Shown: piece after piece, positions 11,850 through 24,800 of the stretch
How the letters are laid out: each line of letters begins with the position of its first letter
Numbering within the stretch: the first letter of the stretch is position 1
Assembly (NCBI GenBank): GCA_964030475.1
Contig: CAXIPT010000002.1
Span: 1,066,519-1,130,518, forward strand
Direction: 5' to 3'
Source of the DNA: Tethya wilhelma
Lineage: Eukaryota; Porifera; Demospongiae; Tethyida; Tethyidae
DNA: 64,000 nucleotides
Notes under the pieces: model-generated
Seen by the model: only the letters and a program-made list of their open reading frames with translations
Database searches by the model: none
Told to the model about the DNA's origin: nothing
Translations under genes and position numbers: made by a program

Positions 11850-11981
11850 TGGCAGAAAGTGTACGGTAATATGCTGTGTTGTGATAACTGTAGTAAATGG
11901 GTGTATTGTAAATGTGCTACTATATATGATAATTATTATAGAGATCGAATGCCAAAAGTTTGCCGATGGAATCCTTCGTGA
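11850..11981 (+). pseudogene. PHD-finger-like fragment
   Basis: One open frame reads a Cys/Trp-rich piece, CCDNCSKWVYCKCATIYD, ending in a stop at 11979-11981. C-x2-C-x4-W-V-x-C-x-C is the second half of a PHD-type zinc finger, a module often carried by invertebrate retroelement ORFs. No N-terminal half is visible. Fragment of an exon or a retroelement; low certainty. Confidence 0.35.
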
Positions 11982-12134
11982 CTCATCAGTAGTGTACTTT
12001 GTGTTGTTTTGTTGAGTTTATAATTATTTATCACCTTTCTAAAGTTTTTTACTAGCTAACTTGCGTATTTCTCTTTTGTATATAAATGATGGAAGTGTCA
12101 TCATAGTAGTATTGTGTGATCCTGGGTCACTATT

Positions 12135-12247
12135 TAACCTTTGACCTGTCCGTTTAATGATTATTGAACGTCTGCGAAACAATCGACTCTGTTGATCTCC
12201 TATGACCGTTTTCCCGAGGGTTCATTTCTGTTGTGCAGACATGGAAG
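12135..12247 (+). promoter_or_regulatory. Candidate internal promoter and short first exon
   Basis: taacctttgacct (12135-12147) is a DR1 nuclear-receptor-like site on the minus strand, about 95 bp before an ATG at 12241. A perfect DR1 (tgacctttgacct) also sits at 12603-12615 in the following intron. ATGGAAG|GTAAGT (12241-12247) would give a phase-1 donor that fits the Death exon exactly. Confidence 0.4.
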
Positions 12248-13896
12248 GTAAGTAGTTATATATATATGGTTAGGTGGTATGGCTAGCTAACTAGGCCTAA
12301 GTTAGGAATATAGTCCGGTGATTGATTTTATCGTCCGATGTTTGCAATTATCGGTCGGTTGCACGTTTTGATCTACTACGTCCGTATACTTAGTCGTACA
12401 AAGTTCAAATCTAGTACAGGGGTACCACATCCTAAGTTATCTATGTGTATCTATTTTAACCACTAGCAGCTGCTTGCCTTTGAACTCTGTGCACGTCCGA
12501 TTATATGCAGTGTCTGATTTTCGGTGGCTTACTCTATTAAAGTATGAAAAAAATTGAAATATCCCGAACTGTTTAAAAAGCGAATCTAATTATGACAATG
12601 TTTGACCTTTGACCTACTATCGTCTGGGAAACCTTTCAAGTACATGAAATGAAAGCTTACTGCATGTGGTACAACATTATCATATTAGTTTTTCATGAAA
12701 TTGATCTCCTTTCGAGAAAATTTCAGTTAAAGGTAGCAAGGTAGACAAAAAATCTCAAAAAAATGGCAACTTTAATTGCGTATATCTCAGAAGCCATACA
12801 ATATCAGCCAAAATTATTCATACTGGATTGATGTCCTAGGACCCTCTACACATGTACCAATTATCAAGGAAATCCAAGAGGGTCTGTCATTTTTCATGTT
12901 GATCTCACATGGAATGACCCATGTGCTTCTTTTTTTATAGCTGATGAAGCAAAGCTGTGTCATCTTCAAACAGATCTGATCAGTCTTGTTGACTGGTTTG
13001 GCCTAGGTGTTCAGCTCAATATTCCTGAGTCAACCTTGGAAGAGATTGAAATAGATTACCTTAAAACTAAAGGAAGGCGTCTTGCAATGTTGGTGGGATG
13101 GAGCAAACTTGAAACGCCAACCTGGGGAAAGCTGGTCCGAGCACTGATCAATATAGATGAAATAGCTATTGCTAAGAATATTGCAGAAAATCGAGGTATA
13201 TAAAATAAACTTCAGATTGACAATAGCAATAACTCCGACTATTCATTATCATATTCCTACTGTTACATGCATATTGATTATTAATAATAGGAGTTCCATT
13301 TCCTACTAACATAATACGGCCGAGTGAGCATCGTCCTCGAAGCAGATCAACTTCAGAGCAAGGAGCAGGTCCCTCCTGGGCCAATGACAGTGCTTTTCAA
13401 TCAAAAGAACAAGACCTACTGCGACAAGTTCAGAGTCTATATCAGCAGGGATCAGTAGTGCTGAGACTGACTGAAGAGAAGAATAAGCTGTATGCGATGC
13501 TGGAAACTAGCTACAAAACACAAGCACGTTTGCTCAAGATTGGTGAAAACAATGATGATGAGATTGCTGGTTTGGAAAAACAATTGAAAGCAAAGGAAGA
13601 CGAACTTAACTTAGCTAAGAAAAAGTTTTTGAGCTTGTGTCAGGAGATGCTCAGGGATTTAAAAGGTTTTGTTAATGATACGGGCAAGACATCGAATGAA
13701 GTTCGTGCTGTGGTAGGTACTAGAGTAATTTTATGTAACATACATGCATGTACGATTGTGTGTGCAGCCAAGACATAATTATTGTGTGTATATCTATTAC
13801 TTGCATTGTCTGGGATAAGTCTGTAGTGTTGCATGTAGGGGTGTACGATTGTATGTGCGTGTGTGTGCATGTGTATGTGTGTGTGTGTGTGTGTGT

Positions 13897-13930
<34 letters not shown>

Positions 13931-15302
13931 ACGTGTGTGGGTGTGCATGTGTGTGTGTGCATGTGTGTGTGTGTGTGTGTGCATGTGTATGTGTGTGTGC
14001 ATGCATGTGTGTGTGTTTGTGAGTGTCTCTATATAGGTATTCTATATAATAATAATTATATAGCAGGATTTATGTTTCTAAACCATGTATAATAATTATA
14101 GAAACATCCAAAACAGTATTTAACTAATTTAGGCTGTATTCAGACTCAGTTTCACTTGTAGATGTCCAAGTATTTAAGTATTCAACAAAATGGACCGTGT
14201 ATAATTTTGTGCAAAGTTTTTTGCACTATTATCATTAACTCTTGTACTTTACTTATTGCTGAGTATTTATCACTTATGGCTATTAAGTTTAATTAAACAA
14301 TTATAATTCTATAGGATAAAGCTCATCCTAAACAACAGGAAATCATGGAAAAGCAGCTTGAGATTCAACGTATCCAGGGAAAAATCAAGAAGCTCTCTGA
14401 GACAATTGGAGAAAGACAGAATGAGATTGAAGCTTGTTTTACTCAAATGGAAAGCTCTCTACACTCATTGAGTGATTCTGAATTCAATACCCAGTCAGAA
14501 GTAGTCATCACAGATTTTAAGACAACTATTTCAAAGAAAAAAAACTTTAGAGAACTCATCATGAACAAACTTAAAGCACTAGAGGAATTGAATTCACTGA
14601 TAGATATGGTAAGTCATACTCAAAGTATGCATATTTATTCTATTAAGATATACTCTAATTATGTTGTGGTACAGTATTCAACAACATCGAAATTAGTATC
14701 TATAATGATCAAGATTTTAAACTAGTATTATTGTGATAACAATAATTTTATTATAAGAGCTCTTGACGACTTGCCGCAGTACAGTGGTCGTCCTACAGAC
14801 ACAAGTTGAACAGCTCGAAGCCAAAAAGAGAATGGTTCGTGCATGTAAGGTCTACACCTATAAAGTACAAGTACCACAGCTTAAAACCACCACAATAACT
14901 GATCTGACCAACTGTACTGTTTGTATGGATTGTGGTCGAATATGTCACAACGGTTGTGGCGTAACCAACAGTAATGGAAGCACTGGTTGTTGTGCTATTG
15001 ATAGCAGTACTGGACGTTGCAAAGAATACCCTTGTAATTGTGATCATACTAGACATAGGAGCCTGGCTGACTCCATCTGCGAGGTTACTAGTACCACCGA
15101 GGTACGAACCATTGAGGAGCTCAAGAGAGAATATGATGTGCATGAGAAGGAAATGTTGGCTTTGAAAGATGAGGTGTCCAGAAGCAAACAACATCTTGAG
15201 GCAAATTTTGAAAAGTTATGTGACAAGTATAAAAAGTCCAGTGTTGGTGACAAAGATAGTATTTCCAAGGCCATTAGGTCGGCTGAACAAGCTCTAGCAT
15301 AA
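12241..15302 (+). CDS. Paralogue A, 3' block: Death domain, coiled coils, Cys/His-rich module
   Basis: Exons 12241-12247 (proposed), 12941-13195, 13291-13712, 14315-14608 and 14760-15302 join in frame to 506 codons. Residues 3-87 are a Death domain: LVDWFGLGVQLNIPE, then MLVGWSK...TPTWGKLVRAL, the usual W, G-V, ML-x2-W and TW-x2-L positions. Residues 130-320 are heptad-rich coiled coil (e.g. LTEEKNKLYAMLE). Residues about 380-430 are Cys/His-rich (VCMDCGRICHNGCG...CNCDHTRHRS), then a C-terminal coil. The 14760 acceptor lacks a strong pyrimidine tract. Each exon has a counterpart in paralogue B with the same phase, and the Death exon is the same 255 nt. The start is inferred from phase; the block could instead be the 3' part of a longer A transcript. 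Role: predicted cytosolic adaptor. Confidence 0.75.
13838..14023. repeat. (GT)n microsatellite in intron
   Basis: Long interrupted TG/GTGCAT repeat in the intron between exons 13291-13712 and 14315-14608. All His/Thr- or Cys/Val-only ORFs here are reading frames of this repeat. Confidence 0.9.
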
Positions 15303-15427
15303 CTTGTATTCATGCAATTATGATGAATATTATCACCCACAATCATCCAAATTTATAATGATAATTGTTATGGTCCTTATAATGTATTATAATATTCTAT
15401 TACACATGGTATACTTCTTCTTTTGTA

Positions 15428-15433
15428 AATAAA
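15428..15433 (+). terminator. Polyadenylation signal of paralogue A
   Basis: AATAAA about 125 bp after the stop at 15302, the first canonical signal downstream. Confidence 0.6.
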
Positions 15434-15437
15434 ATTT

Positions 15438-15499
15438 AATTACTATTATTGTTGTTATTATTATTATTATTGTTGTTGTTGTTGTTGTTGTTGTTGTTT
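15438..15499. repeat. (TTA)/(GTT)n microsatellite
   Basis: Alternating attattgttgtt, then nine or more GTT units, just after the paralogue A polyadenylation signal. Confidence 0.85.
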
Positions 15500-16139
15500 T
15501 GCTAGCTATTGTACAATGTCAACAAGAATGAGTTGAATAATATTATTTGTATGTATGCATCTAATCAGGAATTATCATTTTGGTAAAAAATTTTTGATCT
15601 GTTCACCTAGGCATTTTGTAATTGCTACATGTAATAATGATGCTGATTCATGATTATTTATAGTCACTCCTAAAAATTAATAACCTACATTATTATAATT
15701 AAATTTATATTACATGCCTCTATCAGGGAAAAAATTGTGTATGACTTCCATTAACATAAAAATGTTCTTACATGACATTGTATTGTGCTCGCAGACTGAA
15801 TGAGAGATGGTAGGTTGAAAGCCTTTCTGTATTATAGAAAAAAAATGCAGAACTTCGAACTGAGTCACAGGGATCAGTGACCATACGTACAGCCACTAGT
15901 CAAGTTCCACAATCAACAATCCTAATTTGCAATTGTTGGGAACAACAACTAAAACTGCGATCCTTGCATGACTCTAAAGCATTGTTTGCACAGCAGCTGC
16001 ATCCTATAGGTAAGTCCAAGGTTTACTCTACGGTGTAGTGCAAAACAAAATGAGTCAGTGTCTCGGTATATGTAGCTAACAGGACTCTGCAGCTGGATTT
16101 TAAGAGGTAGACAAGCATCTGATTCTCAATAATCCCAAT
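15500..16139. other. Spacer between paralogues A and B
   Basis: About 1.1 kb separates the A poly(A) signal from the B start. Nothing coding or repeated is recognised in this part; the two genes are head to tail. Confidence 0.5.
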
Positions 16140-16520
16140 AAGGTTCAAGGTTCATGTGTACTCGCGTAAAATAATTACAAAGTGTCTCGAGACACGGTAG
16201 TCCGTATACTTTCCTATCGATTTTGTATTGCCTGTTTATAGTATCCGGATTTACCGGCACTCCAGCATGCATGCGTAGAGTCACGGTTCCATTGACTACA
16301 CTATATTTAGCTTAGTATACGGACCCGGGCCTCAAGGCACTGCGAAATAATTATGATGCCATCAAGTTGTTGTCATCAATAATGGCGGGAAAGGGCCCAA
16401 AAGGCGCCATGCATGGCACCACAAGTCAAGTCTTTCAGTTTGTTGTGTATAAAAAAGATAAAAACTGATTAAGAATATACGTTATTGAAATTAATTTTGA
16501 AAGCCTGCTGATCAAAAGAT
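16140..16520 (+). promoter_or_regulatory. Promoter of paralogue B
   Basis: AAGGTTCAAGGTTCAT (16140-16155) is identical to the 16-mer upstream of A and contains GGTTCA-A-GGTTCA (DR1). An E2F-like GGCGGGAAA lies at 16384-16392, and TATAAAAAA at 16448-16456, about 70 bp before the ATG. Motif-based inference. Confidence 0.5.
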
Positions 16521-18776
16521 ATGAGTCAGCCGACTCTGTTACCGGTGCGCTTTAGATGGTGGGGAGATGATGACGAGAAACTTGAGGAAGTGCTCTTGTG
16601 CGGCTCCTTTGATGATTGGCAAAAGAAAATAGCCTTGGACAAAGTGTAAGCATGGTTGTCAACCAGAGGGACTCCAATTGAAATGATTATTTAATATAAA
16701 ATAATAATGAGAATTTACTTTGTAAATTGAATTCAAATTCAGTATCTCTTGTAGTCTAGGGAATGGCTTTGAGACATATTTATCTCTTGAGCCAGGCAAA
16801 GAATATCAGTACAAGTACATTGTGGACGGAGAATGGATGTGCAATTCAAAGGAGGTACCTAATTAAACAATATACTAGAAGTCACTGTAGAAATTAAAAT
16901 CTGTTGCTCCATTAGCCAATGCAGAGAAATGGTGATGGTGTTGTGAATAATGCCGTTACAGTGCCTGCTGGTAGGTAAAAATACACATCTCAATAACTCC
17001 CTACATGGTTATTTATGATGCTATTGTTGTTCATACAGACAAGTCTGGCAGAGAAGAGAACGATAGTGAAGTGTACTATGATCCAGTAGCTCGTCTCAAG
17101 AAAAAGATGACTCCAGTAGCAAGAAGAACAAGATCAAGAGTAAAATGTAAAGACTTATCAGTGCATGTTAATATACGCATGCACAGATTTGTAAAAATCA
17201 TAATCCTCTATAAAATTCAAGCTTCCATGGGGGATAATCTGCTAGATACAAAGTGGTGTAGAAAACAAGTAGCCTCGTTCCCAGGCTCCTCCTTCGCGAA
17301 TATTTTCTTTTGAACGAGGCTAGAAAACAAGCATAGAAACAGTCATATTTTTCAGGATTCAGCAGCATACAGTGATATTCAAATGTTGACAAATCTTGCA
17401 TGTAAAATAATGGATTAAGATTTCTGACATGGATATACAAATTACATCCTTGACCAGCTGACCAATGGCGTAGCTTAAATAAAATAAAATATTAAAGGGG
17501 ACAAATTACCTCCAGCATGCAAAGAGCAAAGGCAGCATTAATTTTATTGTTTGGCAATTTTTTATTTTGCAGCAAAGAGCTCAACTTCTGATGATAACGA
17601 GGTTTCAGTTGCTCCCATTGAATGTGTCGCTATTCCTGAGAAAGTAAGCTACTATTGATGTATGTTCAGTGGCTATATGTATGATGTTCAGCAAGCACAA
17701 TATTAAACAAAAAATACCAGCAAAATATCAGCACTGACAATACAATTTTGGCCACTAAAAAAATAATTGTGAGCTAGTCTAAGAATGACTCAGTGCTGTA
17801 GTATACTGTTGATGCTTATTTGTGCTTACACAGTTGGCCTTAAAATTATAATTGTTGTGCCAATAAGCATTAATTGACCCTTGTCTATTTTTATTGAATC
17901 CTTCAACATGTTCTATATTTGGTAACGTAGTAGTTAGTTAGGCTGTTCACCTTTAGTCAGACACCAGGTGGCCTTCATCCGTTTTTGAAGCCCGATAAGC
18001 CCTATAGAGCTTGTATAGTTCTCCCGCAGGGTAATTACCTATCGTTTGTAGGTGGTTAATCAAATGATTTCAATATTATCATGGTTCTAAAGAAATGAGA
18101 TTGAAATGACTTCTTTAAGCTTGTTGTTGCCTAGTTTCAGTATTGTACCAACAGGTTAGGTGTCTATAAGTATAGTCTAACACTATAAATGAATTCTTCA
18201 TCTATATTATTGCCTGTATAGTCCGTGAAAGTTAAACTCTAGTCTATAACCTATTTTCAGTAAATTCAGGAAATTTTCTTTCCTAAAAAAATCTCTTATG
18301 CAGTACAACAACTATAATTTAAACTAATGTGGGTATAGTTAGATGCACCTGAACTCACATAATTATTATTGTCACAAAAGCAAGCTTAAGCTTCATTTGT
18401 TCTTGAAATGTCATAACTGGTTGTAAAGTTAATAAGTATAATATTATATATAATTATAATAATGTTATATTTTATGCATATAAATATGTACTGTTGTATA
18501 TATATATTCATAAGCGTGAAAGATGGAAATACGTGGAGAGATTTAGACACAATTTGTAAATGTTACTATGGAACTTCACCACTAACAAGCTTGTGGGTCA
18601 TCACCTGAACATAGTTTGGAGAATGAAGATTGAAAATCAGTGTGATAAGACTTGCATGTGCACACACAAACTGCGGGTAGAAAGTTGACTCAAAGCCACC
18701 ACATGCGGTATAAGCTTGATTATGATTGCATGGTTTGCACATTAGCGTGTACTGTATGTCATGCATGGTTACTGTC

Positions 18777-18807
<31 letters not shown>

Positions 18808-21800
18808 TCATAGACATGCCACAATAGGCACAAGAGGGTAAGGGGAATATACAAACACAAACACATAAAAATATCCTATGTATCCTAAGTAGCGAATTTA
18901 GCTTGCAAGAAAGTAAGTACTAGCTTACAACCGTCTTTTGTACCTAGGTGGCTTGCTTCAGTATAACTAGTGCCTGGTATGATGCATTTTTTTGGAGTCT
19001 TTCTAATATTTTTGTTACTTTTAATTGTACTTAGTACACTTATCTCTTAGTTTTTCTCACATTAACCAACTATCTAATTTACATGACAATTTTTTTGTCA
19101 AGAACAATCAATAATATTATAAAGTAAAAGAAAAATTATTGTTGTAGAATATTTATGATTATGTGTTTCAGTAATTCCTCACAATCGACTCTTGCTTTAT
19201 GTTCAGTCTTGAAACTAAACCGGGTTTCTTTCTTATGTGATATATAGTATTAAGTTAATATTTTTGTGGGAGCATATTTTGAGGAAAGGAAGCTGAAACT
19301 CACATTGTAGTTGGAATTAAGATTGTTGCACATTGCTGGTTACCCATCCAGCTCAGTTACAACTTCTGAGTATTTTGGGGTTGCAGATTTGCCCAGTAGC
19401 TAGAGAAGGGAAATAACCAGGGAAAATCCGGTTGGTTGTCTTTGATCTGTAAAATCTACTATTGATTGTTTATAGCAACACTCTGTGGTCATTCATAGAG
19501 TATGTATGATGTAATCTAGACCTAGTCCATGACATTACTAGTATAACTGTTGTGGTAAACAGTATACTTTAAGCTCCCTTAGTGCACGCGTTGGAAAAAT
19601 CATTTTTTTATAATCCACACCCTCTTCTATTTTTGTGCCATGGCCACAGCCAAGATTTCCACTGAAATCATGCAGCAAACAAGACTCTTGAATTTTATTT
19701 TTTTTTTGCTGTTAGAATACTGAAATCGGTGATACAGCCGCTCAGCCTCCAATTGTTGATAATCCTGCTTCTCCGTCTACTGCTAAGGTGAGTATAACTG
19801 CATTGTTATAAGCTTTCAATTTAGTCCTAAACAAGCACGCAGTGACACAACTTCTTTGCTGTGAGTATGCAAATTAGTTATCATTGTAATAATTACAATC
19901 TTCTTTTACTTAGAGTAATGATACAGCTGCTCAGCCCCCAATTATTGACAATAAGCCTGCTTCTTCATCGACTGCTAAGGTTGGTTAGATGGTTTTGTTT
20001 TTAGTTATTGGATTGTGATAGCCATGTATACACACAAGCTAGTGTCTGTTACAAAAATTTCACCAGAAGTACTCAGTGTCATTAATGTCACCAGTGAGCT
20101 TAAGTTTTATCTGTTTTTGAAAACTTACTGAGTATTTTGGGTTTGCAGATAGTGACCCTAGTAGCTAGTCTAAGAGAAAGGAAAGTACCAGGGGGTTTCT
20201 GTGGTGTGTGAAATGTATATATGTGTTACAAAAGAGTAGTTTATTGACTCTGTGATAGAGTATAAATTATATTTTATGTTGATCGATGTAATCCAGATGC
20301 TGGCTGTCACACTTTAATCCAAATTAATAGTGAACTTCCTTAGTATACTGATTTAGCCAAGATTTTCCCTAAACCACCAAATTCAAGGACTCTGCAGGGT
20401 GTAATCTTGTTTTCTTCCTAATAAATACAACTTTTAATTTGTTAGCTTGGTCTTTTTTCCAACAATATTAATTTTACTTTCAAAAACATGCAATTTTACC
20501 CCACATTCAATAAGTAAAAAATCTTTGTGGTGGAAACGCTTGAGATTCCACCACAATGATTTTTTACGTAATGAATGTGGGGAGTGGGGATGGAGATAAC
20601 ATAATATTACCTAATAAGACTTTAAATCCTGTTTCTATGTAATTTACTAAGTAAATTATTTTCCATATTGCACTAACCGCAAACTCATACTGCACTAACC
20701 ACAATCGCTTAAAGCATGATTGCACAAGAGGCTAAAAATGAACAGTTCATCATTCAACGTTTTAAAGAGTCTCTTCTTTCTTCAAGTTTCTTGATGGCTT
20801 AGCTTGACAAGGCTCCAAGCTGCTCTACTGTATGATGATGACGTACCGCAAAGGGGTGGGTCACTAAAGAGAAGGGGCCAGGTTGAGTGCTTGAACGGAG
20901 GTTTGCTTCGTTGTCAGGAAGCATGCAGGCTAGGTCAGATCAAGAGCGGTGGTTTTAGAGAAGCTATTAGTTCATTGTACCATTCCCAAGCTAAATTGAG
21001 CTGGCACAGAGTGTAATCGAATGTTTTCTAGCAACGAAGGAGAAATAGTTACGAGTTCAGAAGTCCGGCGAAGTTGCCATACTATGATACGACTGATTCA
21101 AGATACACTGAATTTGTCTTGGCAAAGGTTTGTTACTAAGCATGAACGCTTGTTGATAAGTCTCTCAGAAAGCTCTATAGCAACGAGCATAAATGTAGCC
21201 ATAGTAAAAATGCCTGGGGATGTAAATTATACTTATAATCATGGGTACGATGGATGCATGCATGACATTTATTGACCTTAGCCCTCGGATGCTGCGTGCC
21301 CTTGGGATTCGGTGCAATAAATGCCATACATCCCTTGTGCCCGTGATATAACTATTGCATAATAATATTATTAGCTTCCTTAAACTTTGAAATGGTTTTT
21401 ATAAATTGCCAATTATAATTTACCATTAGGATGATGATACAGCTGCCCAGGCTCCAGTTGTTGATAAGCCTGCTTCTTCATCTACTGCTAAAGTGAGTAT
21501 AACTATTATATGCTTTTAGTTTATTCGTAGGTAAACTGTTTGTGTGAGTATATATTTATATATTATTGTTCATGTTATTGTGCACAGCACAATTTTTAAC
21601 AATTTTCTTCTGTATACTTCATCATACGTACGGTAGTATGTATAGTAGGAATGGGACCCCTGTTCCATAGACACAATACAAAATTTTTATTCTATAATTA
21701 TCACCATAAAATCTAGCAAGAAAAAATTAAGCCTTCAAACTTGCTCAAAAGCTCTTTTAGACATTTACCAACAGCATGCAGTGCCTAAAACTCACAGAAA

Positions 21801-24800
21801 CTTTTTAAGCACTCGTAGAGAGCACTAGATTGGAAGCTACGCCCACTTATTTTTGTTCTCACTCCCTTACTTACTGACTCACCTGAACACGATTTCGAGC
21901 GAAACGAAAAGCATTGAGCTAGTTTTTCTCATCTGGACTAGTGCCTTTTGCACTCGCTTTCTGCCTAAATGTGTTAAAATAAGAGCTAGAAAGCTTTAAA
22001 ATTTAGCATATTTAGCATTAGCGCGTGAACGTGACGAAGGAGGAGGGTCTAGCTCGATAGACTAGAACTGAACTAAAAACAGTTGCACCCGGATTCCAGG
22101 AAAATGAGATAATAATTATTATAGTGAGCATACTGGTGAGCATATTTAGTAGCATTTGAGAGCATACTTCAATGCTTTTGTGAGCACTGCAGCATAGCAT
22201 AATAACAAAAAGTTGGAGCCTAATATGCTAGGCCCTAGCCATAACTTGCCTATCTGGAATGTGGTTTGTGTAGAACAATAAATTATGCATGTATAAAAAT
22301 GTGCGACCACGTGGAGTTTAAATTTGAACGCTTACAAGACATGATGAGCAGTAGAGGCGCACAAAGAGAAGGAATGGGAAGAAAGAAGCTAGATGTGTGT
22401 AAGTCTAAGCGTATAAGTGTGTCAAATAGTTGCAACTTGCCATGTGGTCAAAAAAATATGCGTGATTTGGAATCAATGTGCATGAGAATAGGAGCGCAAA
22501 TTGCATTCCAATGACGTATTTTCAACCAATGAAATTTCAGTTTTGATTTTTGGGCCATTTTTTCAAAACTTTGCCGCTTCTGTGCAATAGCACCTTTAGT
22601 ACTGTAACATTAATAGGCTGGCAATGCTCATGCAGTACGTACCACAATTTGTTTCTAAGATTACAGAATTTTTTCCCCTTTACTTAGAGTAACGAAAGCA
22701 ACATAACAGCTTCTCAGCCTCCAACCATTGAAAATGATCCTGCTTCTCCATCTGTGGCTAAGGTCTGCTGGTCTTAATTAAGTCATTGTTATTAATCAAA
22801 TAAGTACAAATAGTTATCTGTATTATCATTCTTTATTCACAACACATTTAATTATCGGCAATTCTCATCCATTATTATATATAGACCGTAGATGTCCAAT
22901 ATCGTAATTTTCTTGCTGTGAGTGTGCAATTGGCTGTAGCTGGTCGTCCATTTGAGATCAGAGTGGATGCAGAATCTTCCAAGAAGACCGTGGATACCTA
23001 TCTCCATGTTGAAGGCTGTCCAGTTGATGTCCCACTACAGTCTGTAGCTAGTGAAATCCTAGAGGAGCAAAAAGCTCAGGATATTACATTGCAATTCTGT
23101 GGTAGAGAACAGCTTCTTTTCTATGTAGCTTTCCTCTCAGACGAATGTTTAGTAAGCTTTGTCAAAAGTTTGAAAAAGATTGAGAAGGCTCTAGCTGATC
23201 GTTTAGTGAAAGAATTCACAAATAGACTGAAAATGCAAGATTCAGAGGCCAAGCAAATCGACGTTGATCAGGAAACATATCAACTGGAGCTAAAGTTGAA
23301 ATGCAAGTTGGCAGTGTTCCCAGCTGAAAGGTCATCTAAGGAAGACCACCCAACTGACATGAAGGCAGTCACATCCAAGAACCTTGTAAATTGGCCTTGC
23401 AACACAGGTACACAATAGAATTATTTTTATGATCCTTTATAGGATATTGTTGTAAACTTAACTAGGCACTCTATAATTTGATTGTATACACTCATATACT
23501 TCTAAGTTTTGGAGCATGCAGTATAAGATTTATATTCTTCTCTTTTAAAAGCTGATGGAGCACAACTAAATGATCTTCAGACAGAATTAATGGGAGTTGT
23601 TGACTGGTTTAGTCTAGGTGTTCAGCTCAGTATTCCTGACGCAAAGTTACAAGAGATTGAACGAGATTATAGAAAAACTAATGAGCAGCGTCTTATGATG
23701 CTCATTGAATGGGGCCACCTTGAAACACCTACTTGGGGAAAACTGGTGAAAGCATTAATCAATATAGATCAAAGAGCGATTGCTCAGCAGATTGCAAAAA
23801 ACCAAGGTAAGAATTTTCAGACATGATTAAAATTAATTATAATAGTTACTGTATATATATAATATTTTGCAGCATTTTTGTGCTCTGGAAGCTCATAATA
23901 ACCGACAGACATTAATCTTTTTTGTAGGAGTTGCATTTCCTGCCAACATAAAACCAAGTGCATATCCACCTCTTCGTCAAAACAGATCAACTTTAGAGCA
24001 AGGAGCAGGCACCTCTGATGACAATGCCTCTGATGACAGTGCCTTTAAGGCTAAAGTAGATGTTATAGAGGAAATGAAGGTTAAATTGTGCCATAAGGGA
24101 TCAAAAATACTGAAACTGACTGAAGAAAAAAACAGGCTGTATGAATTGCTAGAATTTTTACTTAACCAAGCCAAGACTAATGAAGTAAACAAAGAAAATA
24201 AGATCGCTCTTTTAAGGAAAGAATTAGAAAAGAAGGAAGCAGACATTAAGTTGGAAAAGGAGAAGTTTTTGAGCTTGTGCCGAGAAATGCTCAGAGATTT
24301 GAAAGGTCTCATCAATGAAAAGGAGAAAGCATCAAGTGAACTTGCTACAGTGGTATGTATACATTATAAATAATACATTTCTATATACTCTTGTATTTTA
24401 GTATCGTTAAGCCATGCAAGTAATGCATTGTACCTAGAAAGTATCTCAAAAATTATTTTAAAGGGTTCAAAAGTTTTGCATTTGATTTCTTGTCAAAATT
24501 AATGGCCAATTGATTCATGACTATACAAGCTCTTAGCATCATGTGCATTATAATTATTATAATTAATCTTTTTTAGGATGAGGCTCATCCTAAACGACAG
24601 GATATCACGAAAAAGCAACTTGAGATTCAACGTACTCAGGATAAAATCGAGGAACTCTCTGAGACAATTGGAGAAAGACAAGATAAGATTGACACTCTCT
24701 TTTCTCAAGTGGAACACGACCTTCACTCAATGAGTGATTCAGAATACCAGATCAAGTCTGACCTACTGATCACACAATTGGAAACTACTATTTCAATGAA

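Noticed and set aside
13640..14092. Overlapping ORFs of His/Thr or Cys/Val repeats on both strands
   Set aside because: They are frames of a (GT)n microsatellite within an intron.
14793..15346. Minus-strand ORFs of 133 and 100 codons
   Set aside because: They lie opposite the last exon of paralogue A, which has a homologue, matching phases and motifs; these are antisense shadows.
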